DNA of 64,000 nt, from the NCBI GenBank assembly GCA_032173965.1, contig JAVUNC010000004.1, forward strand, positions 57,225,501 to 57,289,500, given 5' to 3'. The position numbers were made by a program, and so were the translations under genes. This DNA is from Sitta carolinensis (Eukaryota; Chordata; Aves; Passeriformes; Sittidae). The notes below the pieces were generated by a model. It did no database searches, was not told the origin of the DNA, and worked only from the letters and a program-made list of their open reading frames with translations. Shown here one piece after another: positions 51,216-62,267 of this stretch. Numbering within the stretch: position 1 is the first letter of the stretch; each line of letters opens with the position of its first letter.

Positions 51216-51267
51216 CTGCAGATCCAAAAGGAACCACACTGAAGTGGTTCCTTTTGCAACCCTGCAG
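51216..51267. repeat. Hairpin, 13-bp perfect stem plus 6-bp outer stem
   Basis: CAAAAGGAACCAC (51225-51237) pairs perfectly with GTGGTTCCTTTTG (51244-51256) across the 6-base loop ACTGAA. Outside it, CTGCAG (51216-51221) pairs with CTGCAG (51262-51267) across a 3/5-base internal loop. It is the best-paired hairpin I noticed in the window. It is shorter than a typical pre-miRNA and matches no miRNA I know. It could also be a relic of a small inverted-repeat transposon. Confidence 0.75.
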
Positions 51268-53958
51268 CAGAGGATGCTGCTGATAAACAGCCTCTGTTCT
51301 CAAACACAGGTTTGGCTCTTGCACTCCTCAGGCCCCTTCAAAGCAGTTTGTTCATCCAAAGCACAGAGTAGGTGCTGACTCAGACTCCCACAAGGTCAAA
51401 GCAAGGAGAATAGATCATTTTTTTTTTTCTTTTTTTTTTCCTGTCCTGTTTTGGTGAAGCACAGATGTGATTAGAACCTGTGATATGTGCATGTGGGGTA
51501 TGGAGGAGAAAGGTTTTCTCCCAGACACCATTGCATGCTGTTTGGATAGGTTAGGAGCTGTGCCTGCTTTTCAAGGAAGAATTCTGAATAAAACAAAGTC
51601 ATTATGATCTCATTTGCTCTCTTCAGAAGAAAAGCTGGTCATCAGCCTTTGTCACTGAAGATCTGTTGCTTGTGAGTCTCTTTCATCTCAAGGGGACAGT
51701 GATGATATACATACTTGACAGATGCACCTGCCCACCCTGGCTGCGTGCGGCACGCAGCTCTTGGAGCTTCCACAGGGGTCTGGATGCTAGGGCCACCTGA
51801 ATGCTTCTTCATTGCTGCTGTCTTGTAGCAATGAGGAGTCTGCCCACTAAATGTTATGGGTTTTTTTCCCTTTTGCTCTTTAAATTAACAGCAGTGTTGC
51901 ACAAAGAGTTCTTTCAATGTTTAATAGCGGATCAGTGATGCCCATCTTCTGATGATTTCAGGAAAATGTACTGGGTTGGTTCCTTTTATTTGTTAATTAT
52001 AAATGGTGAGTCATATCAGGGGGTGATTATTTCTGGTGTTTGGATCACAGTTGCTGGTCTATGCCCATACTTCCCCACTGCTGACTTCTTTCCTGGGGAC
52101 AGTTTGAGGTCATACCAGAGATGGTCTGGAGGAGTTCTGGCAAAGACTCATTCAGCCGCTGACCTTGTCATGCAACTTACCTTTGTGCTATTCGCTGTTA
52201 GTAGAGTGAAAGAAACTCCAGGAGCGCTTGCATGAAGTTAGTCTGTGAAATTAGCTTAATATGTCTGGGAAAGCTCTCAGCTAATTGCATGTGGAATAAA
52301 TCCGTTTGCTTGGGATGTGGCACATTTTCCGTCTGTTAATCGGTCATGTCGTGCAATGAGAAGGTGCTACAGTATGTGGCCTTGTAAAACCAAGCTGCAT
52401 TCCTCAGCCAGAAAAGTTCGCCTTTAGGAGCTGGCACATAGCTCAGTAAAAGTCATGTCAAATAAATTTTTACTTTAGTCCTCCTCACTGGTGATTAAAC
52501 TTGCACAATGGTTTGCTGTCTAGGACATGTGAGCGTCTACAAAGAATTTTATTCTGAGCTCTTCTTAGAGAGTCAGTATGTGGAATTGTTTGGCAAGAGT
52601 ATTTGTTTTAAAATGCTACAGTATGTGTTGACATGACTTTATTGTGTCCAATACACAATATAATCCAAGTTGTAAGGATGGAGTTGTATGGATGTGAGGT
52701 GTGGTGGGGGTCTAGGTGAGAGAAGGAATGTCAGTGCATGGAATGAATGTCTTGATATCCTATTTGAAAATTGAAGCAAATTCCCACCTGTAAGTTTGTG
52801 GAACACAGTGACATGGATTTGGGTGGCTCTGGCTTACTGTGGTCTTTTAGCCTGGCAGAAATGGGATAAGGAAATTCTTTAAAAGCAGAGATTTCAAAAC
52901 TCAGACCCTATGATTTGAGGTAACCCATTAACTGGACTAAAGTGATAATGTTAGCTTTCACCACACTGAGAGAGTGTGTAGAACACAAGGGTTATGTGTC
53001 ATTTACTCTTTTTAAGGAAACTGAGGTGAAGATAACCTCAATGACTCCTAAGGAACAAAGTAAAGCACCCATCCTCTTAGTGAAAATTATTTTGGTTGTC
53101 TCCCATGTAGAGTATACCTGAAAGGAGCACCTTAGTTCTCCTGCATTTTGAAAGATAGTTTTCCAATTCTGTGCTTTTAATTTAACATTATAGTGTGAAC
53201 TCCAAGTTCTAAAGTGTTTTTCACAGGACAGCCAGACATTATGGTTCAAGTCAGTTTAAATATATAAACGCAGTTTCTTTGGTGCTTTTGCTTCTTAAGC
53301 TGCTGCTTGCTTGATGCTTTAACCCTGTATGTTTTCTAAAAGTGATTAAGAAGTAAAGCTTTTTGTTAATAATTGTGATATATTTCTAGAGCAACTAAGA
53401 CTATTTTAAATTGTGCAGCCTTTTACAAGATGAACTAGAAATCACAGGACAAATGAGACTTTTCACTTTCTTGAAAGAAACATGCAACATCTTTTTTTCA
53501 TGATAGTTTTTCTGATATAAAAGTGTTCAGTTTTCTTACACCGATGGTTGAGGAATAAACCACTGAATTGACAAAAAAAAAAATCATAGGATGAAAAACT
53601 TGTTTTCCTTACAGATTGTCCTGTTATAGTATGAGGATAGTAAAATCTGTAGAAAACTTTCTTGGAAATGTTAAAGAAGTTCAATAGGATGTTCTGTAGC
53701 ATCCAAGAGCCTGTGCCTTAGTCAATTTGGATGTGACTGTAAGACCCTGTCTCAGTTCATCGGTTGAAATATTTAGAAAGACCATTGTATGTGCAAGGGG
53801 TAGAAAATATCTCAGCTTTTGGCAAATAATTTTACCCTAGAACTAAGAAACTGTTATTGACAAAACTACTGTCAAACAAGAGAGCCCCAGTAAAAAGTTC
53901 AGGCTTCTTTGGGGTTATCTAGGTTCCCGAGTTTCATTTATTTATATATTATGTGTAT

Positions 53959-54006
53959 TATATATATGTGTGTGTGTGTGTATACATACACACAAATGTG
54001 TGTATG
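53959..54006. repeat. TA/TG compound microsatellite with inverted symmetry
   Basis: TATATATA is followed by a TG run, then ACATACACACA, then TGTGTGTATG. TGTGTGTAT (53975-53983) and ATACACACA (53986-53994) form a 9-bp stem with a 2-base centre. Alternating purine-pyrimidine DNA like this is prone to slippage and non-B structure. Confidence 0.9.
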
Positions 54007-55904
54007 TTTAAATGATTGTGGTTATATTGGCAGTCTGGTTTTTTTAGGGTTCTTAAAGAACCCTTGAAAAACTGGGTTCTCAAGCAGTTGAAATTGAGTC
54101 CTTTGATTCTGGAGGATTTGAGGCTGGGGACACTTCCATGATAATTATAGGTCACTTTGCATTTCTCTTTTGATTAATTTACAATCTGAAGTACAGTCAG
54201 GTGGTTGGGCATTTGAATGTTACAGCTGTTACAATTTGATCACAGGAACTTGGTGAGGCTGCTCATGTATTTCCTTCTTCACATTCTTAGAAATGTTAGT
54301 GGAGACTATTCTGTGTCTTCAGTTATTAAAAGGAAAATCTAAGTGAAGTAAATAAAATTGTTGCTGTAGTTGTCACTCAGTGATACCAAAAGAAAAAAAG
54401 TACTCTCTTAGTCTATGAAATTGCCTGTAGTGTTAATGTATTGCTATAAGGATAGCATGGAGAAAGCAAATATATTGATATTTTATTAAAAGAAAATTAT
54501 AGATGGAGTAGTTTTTGTATTTAAAAAACATCTGTACATGAACATTTGCCCCATTAGCAAGACTGAATTGATGGCGTTACTGTTGAAGTTGAAAGTAGCC
54601 CTTTTTTTTTTAAATGGGTTTTTGAAATATAAAATTTTGCCTGTTTATGATTTGGTTCACCTAGACCAAATTAACTTGGACAGTTAGCAGGGACTCTCAT
54701 TTATTCTGGCATAAGAACAAGTGTTGGGCAGAACTTCCTGGTCTCAAAAAAAATGGTGATGGTAAGAGGCCTCTGTAGTGTTCCCAGCCAGCTGAATGCC
54801 TGAGGTATTTTGCCATACAGGAAATCAATTGCAGCTGAATGTGCACTGTTTCCACTTCAAGTATATAAACAGGCCTTATGATGATATAAAAAAAGAAGAA
54901 AGATATTAAATAGTTTCTTGAAAGTTCAGAACAGGAACATTTGATGTTCAGTTTCTGTGGATTCTTCACTGTCACCTTTGGCTCAGTTTTTGGCACAGAA
55001 ATAGCACAGAAGGAGAGGTGAATTAATGTTGGATACTCCAGAAAAGGGAAACATAAAGCAACGTCTCAGAGAAATGAAAACAATATAAAAAAGGTATCCT
55101 TGTTCAGTTCCAGTTGATATTCTTCTGAGGCTGGGAGGGGTTACAAGTTTAGCAGAGGGAATGAGTTCTTTCCCTTGTTAAATCAAACATCCTACATTTT
55201 TAGACTTCAAGGCAGGCTAATAAATTTTGTGAGGAAAAGCTGCACTGCAATTCTACCTAAATAGCTGGTTTTTTTGAAGTGGTAGGAGAAACATTATTTT
55301 TGTTCAGATATTTATCATGCTTTGTTTAACCTTGTGAAAATACCTAGATTTGGTGGAGGTACCGGGCAGATCACAGTGACCCATGTCTCTGATGTATTTT
55401 ACAGGCCACTGATATTGCTTACCAGGGAAGTGAGGGCTCATTTGTATAGAGGTTTCCAGGCATTAAAGATAATTAAGTTGAAAATCAACTCTAACAATTT
55501 CCAGAAGGAGCGTGGCCTGAAGCCCTTGGGGTTTGGAGCTTGGGAACACAGGAGTACTTCTTGCTTCAGCACAGGCATATGGCACAACCATAGGCAAGCT
55601 GCCTGATCTAGATTTTTAAAGATATGTAGGTAGGCAGAGGTGGTAAAGGCTCTTAATGGGATTTTCAGAATCACATTAGTGTCTAATTCCTATTCAAAAT
55701 CTGACTCCTTAGCTTGTCTGAACTGGATTCAGCCCGTGCTATGTTTTATTCAGCTGCTCTTGAGGACAGAATGGGAGGCGTGCGTACAGCGAGCGTGACT
55801 TAGGGGGAATAAACTGAGTTGTGCCTAGACCCCTGCTGAGCTGTGCAGCTGAGCTCCCTTTTATCCTTTCTCTAATTCCATAATTTCCACCCTCCTTTCT
55901 GCAG

Positions 55905-55975
55905 AATGCCAGAGATTCAACGGAGAAGAGGGAAAGTGACTCCATTTTGCACAACCTAACAGTGATATATATTTG
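55905..55975 (+). other. Candidate 71-nt exon
   Basis: This is one of the better exon-like segments by inspection. The acceptor is strong (CACCCTCCTTTCTGCAG, AG at 55903-55904) and the donor is good (TTTG/GTGAGT, GT at 55976-55977). Frame 1 is open throughout (begins NARDSTEKRE, ends TVIYI plus two bases) and the other two frames stop. An ATG in frame 2 gives a 17-codon frame closing inside the exon. I recognise no protein family. It does not continue the ATG frame of the 45978-46053 candidate, because that joining phase hits a stop. It may be an untranslated exon, a coding exon with another upstream partner, or chance. Confidence 0.3.
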
Positions 55976-58218
55976 GTGAGTGCTCCACCAGGTAATTTTT
56001 TTTACTATTATTTTAACTTCTGGGGTTTTTTAACTTTATTTTAAATGTGAGATGGTGTTTGGTGTGCCTCTTAGTGAGAGGATTACCATTGGTGTAGGGT
56101 GAACATGCCTCAGGTTACCTATGAGGCTGCTTAGAATGCAAATCCACAGTAGGTCACTGTGCTGAAGAAGACTGGCAGGTGGGTTAGCCAAGAGAGAGGG
56201 TGTTTCTCATGGACACACTGGTGGGGTTTTATGCTAATTAAATCAAATTTGGCGGGGGGGCACCTAAGCAGTTAGGGTTAGTTTAGCCCTTCTTTCTGAA
56301 ACTGAGGTTTTGCTAGAGATCTATACTGAAATTTTGTTTGGTTGCTTGATTCTGTCCCTTTGGAAGTGCCACATTCATGGAGAAACAATGGTCTCTGGGG
56401 GATGGGGAGATCCAGGACAACCTCATTCTCCTGAGATTTCCTATGTTAGTCTATGTCATTTTAGTTTATTTTTTAGTGATTTAATTTTGTTTATATAATC
56501 TCACTGCCTGGAAGTCTTGGAGCATCTAGGGAACTTGGGAACGTAGGAGAAGCAGGTTTACATGCTGTGAAAATGTAACCTGATTGCAATAACTGATTTA
56601 TTTCATTTGATTATCTGAAACAAATTGGCATTCCAGAAAACTTCACAATAGGACTGGAAGGAGACTCAACACAAAATATTAGATAGGAGAGCTTTAGGCA
56701 CTATACCTTTCTCCTCCTCTCCTACAAGAAACATTCCTGGTGTCAACCTAAAGGAATCTTTTCTTCTCTCTGAAAAAAGCAGATGTTCAGTGGCTAACAA
56801 CTCGGACACTGCTACTTGGAAAAAGTTGATGCCTTATAGGTAATCTACTTCATTCCTTCCAGTGCTAATGTTGAAACCAGTGTAGCATAGATAAGTTTAT
56901 AATTTATTTTTTTTTTTAAAGTGCATTATGTTAATTGCCACTCTGGCTTCTGTGACCTGCAGAGGGAATACTAATATGCTAGATTAGACCACTAATTAAT
57001 AATATTTATTCTTTTACCCTACTGATAGTGGTGCTTGTAATATGTATTTGTGATCTAATAGTGTTCAAATGTTTATGAAATTTTAGGAGAATGGCAACTT
57101 TATTTTGACTCCAATTCTTTGAGATTGCATAACTGTAATAGAGAGACATTTGTGGAGCTGCATAGCGTTAGATTGAAGTTTACATCTGACAAACATTAGT
57201 GAGATCTTACTTTCCTTTGGATCCAAAGGAGAACAGTCTCTGTAAGTAGAAAAACATTTTGTGGAGGCTGCAAGAGGAAAGACCAGAAATTCTTCTTCAC
57301 TGTTTTCCAAAAATAGCAAGATTTGAAATAGGTTGCATGTTTTAACATGCATTACAGAAAAATAATTGCTATGACCTAAATTCAGAACACTAGTTCTCTG
57401 TGTTGTTTACTGATTGTTAATTACTAGCATATTTTTTCATCCACTAGTATGAAGGGGCTGTACATTCCCATCTTCCACACAGGAAATAATTTTATTTATT
57501 TAGCTTGAAGTTTGTGCATATCCAAATGCAAATGCACGCAAAGTATTTGCCTAGTGACCTTAGAGTGAATTATTTGCACAAACTCTCCCCCTTCCCTGAT
57601 CTCCATTTCATTTCAAGTGTGGTGCTTGGCCTTGATTTTGAGTTGCAGTGGTTTTACTGTGTTTTCGTAATGAACAGAAAAGTTAACCAGACCATCAGAC
57701 TCAAATAACCTCATTTTTGAAAGCAGATAACATGGATTGTACCTGTGGCCTAAGATACAGAGGATTTCCTAAGATTCTTTGGGATCCCTGGCAGACAAAC
57801 GTTCACTGTGAAGTGCTTCAAAAAATTGTTGTGTCAACAAAACTGGAGTGTGTGGGAATATGTCAACTAAGGGGATAAGGCATTCAAGGACTAGATGAAG
57901 TGCATATAGTAAGGAATTAATTTCGGGGGAAAAAGGAAGGAACACAAAGTTTGAGGAGTAGTGTTCTGTTAAAAGAAGAGCTTCATGGTTTAGGCAGATA
58001 CAGCTTTGAGGGACGGATGTTAAATCTTACCAAATAACCAGTGGTAATTTTGCCAAATTTGCTTTACTTACATCTGGAACTATTAAGAATATTTTCATTC
58101 TGAAAAACTTTTGTGGGTGAAATTTTTTGTGAAATTTGTTTCTGTTTTGCTATTGTCCTTTTGATTTCTGTGACAATATTGTTTGTTCTAACTCCAATAA
58201 GTTGGTGGTTAGAATATC

Positions 58219-58244
58219 TTTAGAAGGATTCAAATCCTTCTAAA
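58219..58244. repeat. 12-bp perfect inverted repeat, 2-base centre
   Basis: TTTAGAAGGATT (58219-58230) and AATCCTTCTAAA (58233-58244) are exact reverse complements separated by CA. It is a cruciform-capable site with no known role. Confidence 0.85.
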
Positions 58245-59510
58245 TTAAAATCCTTAATAGGTGATTCAGCATCTATTAAATCATAGCATGTTATAACAGA
58301 GAAGGAAACATTAGATCAGTATACTTTATTCTGACAATTCTGCACGAGTTTGAATATGCAGTGTGTTTATGCTAAAAGTTGATACATTAAAAAAATTCCT
58401 TGAGTATCTGTGCATCACTGAGTGCTTTGTTTAGGTCATGCCTTTAGTGGTGTGAGGGCTTGCAAATCTGTGTGGGGGTGGAGAGGAATGATTCTATGCC
58501 CACATATAAGCTTTTCTGTAAGTCGGGTCTATTTTTGGTATGCAATGAAACAGAGGTACAGAGCAAAAATAAGTGTTCAATGTGAAGGCCTGTAAAAGCT
58601 TTCCTGTTGTGGGGAGTGCCAACCAAGCTCTTAGAGCAGTTGCATTAGTGTCCATGGGAATATTTGGGGTTTAATTTAGCATGCTAGATTAGGGCCTAAT
58701 ACCTTAATTAAAGCTAACATTTTTAATAAGTTTCCTGCAAACCCTTTGTGGCTGACTACAGTTGTGGAACAGACATAATATAAAGCCCATCTCTAGGGTT
58801 TTCTGTTGTTGGCAGTTTTATGAAAGCTGTCATTCTATTTCAGAGCAGTGAAGCTGACCAGCAAATGTAATCTTTAACAGTCGGATCCTCAGATCTGAGT
58901 AGACTTCTAAAAAATATTAATCAAAAAAAATTAGGCCAGTGATGTGTTGAAATTATGTGTACCTAGTAAGTTTAGACTGATGTTTTTACAAAAATTGTAC
59001 TAACTGTTTCAGAAAAGGCTTTATTAATTGATAAGCCACCTTTTCCTGGTAGAGGCTGCCTAATTTTCAGTTCTCATGTTTGGGATTTTCTGCTGAAAAG
59101 GAGTAAAGGAATAATCTGAAAAAAATCAGAAATAATATAATTAGGATTTTGTATAATTTGTAGACAAAATGATATATTTTTTTAAACATCTGTATATTAA
59201 AGCATTGAACAAAAATTCTTATATTTATTTTCTAAAAAATCCAAAGACACAAGCTCATTGCCTATCTGCTTTTCCCCCTGCCACACTCGCTCAGAGCAGT
59301 CAGTCCTTTCCCAATGCCACTCCTATTGTTGTGGTCAAATGACCAAGGAGAAGTGTATGCTTCCTTTTGTGTCCTGAAGATAGCGGTTCTTAATTGATGA
59401 CTGCTGCTTTCTTTCTGCAGAAAGGAAATGAATGGGCAGTAGTGATTATAGCACATCTGTTGTTTTCTGGTGATCATCCTGTACAGCAGTGAAACTGTCT
59501 TGAAGACTAC

Positions 59511-59532
59511 TTTTTTTTTTTTTTTTTTTTTT
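59511..59532. repeat. T22 homopolymer
   Basis: Twenty-two consecutive T. Read on the minus strand it is an A22 run, but no retroposon body could be recognised beside it. Confidence 0.9.
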
Positions 59533-60768
59533 GTCCTGTTCAGTACTAGTTAATAGAGAGGGTGCAGGTGACAGTATTGTTCCTTTATCACAGGTGTAGC
59601 CCAGAGAAGAAAAACAAATTGCACACTGGAAGAAAATAGCTTGCTTTTCAAACAAGTGTATTTTACATAGGCGTGCACACACACACAATCTTACAAAACC
59701 TTCAGGGTAGTGCTATATATTGGTTGCATGTGAGTCCTGTCTTCTCAGTTGACTGCATTGTAGATTTACACCTCCAAAATCAAGCTGGAAATGGCTTCCT
59801 TTGGGGAAGGGGAGAAATACGATAGCATTCATACCAAGGACCCAAAAGCTGAAACATTCAGACAGCTCTCACTACAATTTCCAAGATGCAGTTTGTAAGT
59901 CTGTGATACCATTGCCCAGCTCCTGCCTGAGCATCTACTACTTGATGTGTTGCAGCATAGCTCTCAGAAGTGCTGAGGAACAAACTGGGGAGCTCTGTAG
60001 TGTGCTCCTGCTCTCCCAGAGAGGAGGCTGGGCATGTATGGAGCTCCTTACTTGGCTTCACAGATGACAGGGAAAGACGTTCTGGGGACAGATGAATGGT
60101 GAACTATGGGAAAGTGTCTGGCCTGAGAGAAGAATGGGACTTGATGCTGAGGAAGACAAATGTCTGGAGAAATGATTGAGGGAGGCGAGTAAAGCAGCTG
60201 GTTGAACTAAGTTATAGTAGCAGAGTGTACCACAGCTTGTCCCTTCCATCACACCAGCTGTGATTTTTCCACAACTTTTTAACTCTTGTAGTTTAGAGGT
60301 GTGAAAGTGGTATGCATTCTATGCAAACCCTGAAAATGTCTTGACTGTTTTGTTCTCTCTTGCCATGCAAAGTGCTTGAAAAACCATTAATTGAAAAGAG
60401 CTCTGTAAGTCTCAATTCTTACCACTTATTTAGTTGTTATTTGTTTCTTCCTTTTCTTTCATCCTGTTAATTGCATCATCTCTTGTAAGCAAGGTGCCAG
60501 TACTCTGCTTTTGCACAAACTAAACACATTGATACTTAAATTAACAGTTTATGTTGGGCTTGGATGCAGCTGGTTAACTAAAGTCAGTCAACTGGGTAGT
60601 GCTGCCCACTTGCTTGGGGTTTTTTGATGCATATTCGATCAAATTGGGGTTTTTTTCAGCCCTTTCTTGTCACTTGCAGTCCTGAGAGCTGCTCTGTCCC
60701 TGTGCTCTTAGAAGAGGATACCTTAAGAAAGGGTATGTTGAGATGTACAACTTTCTATCCATAGGGTG

Positions 60769-60809
60769 CTGTTTAGCTGGAAGCTTACAGCCTTCCTTCA
60801 GCTAAACAG
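60769..60809. repeat. Hairpin, 11-bp perfect stem
   Basis: CTGTTTAGCTG (60769-60779) pairs perfectly with CAGCTAAACAG (60799-60809). Inside, GAAG (60780-60783 region) can pair with CTTC (60792-60795 region), extending the stem past a small bulge. The total fold is about 41 bases, shorter than a usual pre-miRNA. Confidence 0.75.
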
Positions 60810-62190
60810 GTTTTTCAAATAACAGTTGCACCAGGCCACTAGAGATGGGAAAAGTGAGGAAGAGCATTCTGTGCTGTAGGCACACACCAACATGGCTGAA
60901 CACAAAATTTGTGATACCGTAAATGAATCATGCTGCAGTTAATATCCCAGGTTAACCTTTAGACATTCTCTGATCAGAACAAAATTCAGAAGATGAAAAA
61001 TCAGGTGACATAACCCTAAATTTAATTTAAATTGGGTGGGGTTTCCTTCTACCTGTGATAAAACTGGGGTTTTTTTTCCCCAAAGATTTATCTAAGAGTA
61101 ATTTAAGCAACTAAGTAGTCCTTTTGCTTTCTGAGTGAGGTACACTGAGACCCTGTTCAAGCCTCTGAAGCCTTTTAAACATTTAGTCTATCCCCATAGG
61201 ATTTCAGAATTATCTTGCATGTCATTGCAAGCATTATGGTGTAGCTAAATATTAGTCATGGCAAAAGCCAAGTAATGCAGGAAAAACCCAGAATCGTTCA
61301 AAAATTTTTCGTTCAAGTTTTTATAAGTTCCGTTTTATGGATCTCTTAATATATTGAGCTTTAAAATCAGTGCATTATTAAGAAACATAGTGTATTGTTA
61401 ATTTGAGCTTGTTACAATTCTAAGCACTACATTGACGGATAATTCTATACCACTTAAATTACTTGTGAGAAACACGTGAATATTTGCGTGACTTAATGTA
61501 CTCAAATTACTATATAGGAGTTTGCAAGATGATTTTATTGTGGAATCTTGGCTTTGGGAGCAGATGTGACTTCTTTTATCATGAGTTTAAGATGCAACAC
61601 GTGACTTAGCATGACTATAAATTGTTTTACAAAATTTTCAAAGACAGCTCTTTGAGTTTTACATTTGAGTTTTACATACATTGATAACTATGCACACAAG
61701 CCAAAATCCTATTAAAAATTAAAAATATTTCTTCCATTGAGGCAGATACTCTTTAAAGCTTGATACATAGCTCTTCAGTAAAAGAAACTTCAACAAGACC
61801 TTCCACCTCTAAAAGAAAGATTAGCTACTGCTTTTATCAGCACGAACATCATTTTGAAGGAACTGAACATCTGGTTTCCTTCTGGGAGAATTATATTCTG
61901 TTCGCTTGACCCTTTGTAAAAGTAAATATTTTTATTAGTTATGTTATGTAGGAATTTGAAAAAATATTTAATACATTAAAAAAACCCCTATATTTGCATA
62001 TTTAGCTTCAGTTACAGAAGTGCAATACTATCAAATGATCTTATGTTCTTGATTCATGAGTTTCTATAGTATTAAAAATTATACCAGTATGGAATTTTTA
62101 GGAGACATAACTATGACTTTCCTTTTTATTTGTTTTCCTTCTTATAAGAAAATATTTCTTTTTCTCTCTTCCTCCCTTGTCCCCTCACAG

Positions 62191-62267
62191 AATTATGTTT
62201 GTCAAACCACAGACATTTCAGCCCTCACTCCTTTCCTTCATCTATGGCTGTAAACTGCACTTGCATG
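62191..62267 (+). other. Candidate 77-nt exon
   Basis: The acceptor is excellent: a long pyrimidine tract, then TTGTCCCCTCACAG, with AG at 62189-62190. The donor is weaker (CATG/GTAAAT, GT at 62268-62269). Two of the three frames stay open across it, and one of them contains an early ATG (MFVKPQTFQP...). No family is recognised, and the weak donor lowers confidence. Confidence 0.2.

Larger units (their letters stand above)
46054..55904. other. Presumed intron, no gene recognised
   Basis: About 9.9 kb of unique sequence with no transposable element I can recognise. It holds the (CCTT)n run, an AT palindrome, the 13-bp stem hairpin at 51216-51267, T-rich tracts (51418-51442) and a conserved-looking block at about 52265-52520. 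A possible 44-base exon-like segment (51961-52004, acceptor GATGATTTCAG, donor ATG/GTGAGT) is too weak to call. Confidence 0.5.
55976..62190. other. Presumed intron, no gene recognised
   Basis: AT-rich unique sequence. It holds two small perfect hairpins (58219-58244, 60769-60809), a T22 run and several single splice-like sites (for example a good acceptor TGCTTTCTTTCTGCAG ending at 59420) without a convincing partner donor. No transposable element, RNA gene or protein-like frame was recognised. Confidence 0.5.

Noticed and set aside
45978..55975. Joining the ATG frame of 45978-46053 to 55905-55975 as one coding sequence
   Set aside because: The joined phase reaches a stop within about 12 codons, so these two candidates cannot be consecutive coding exons from that ATG.
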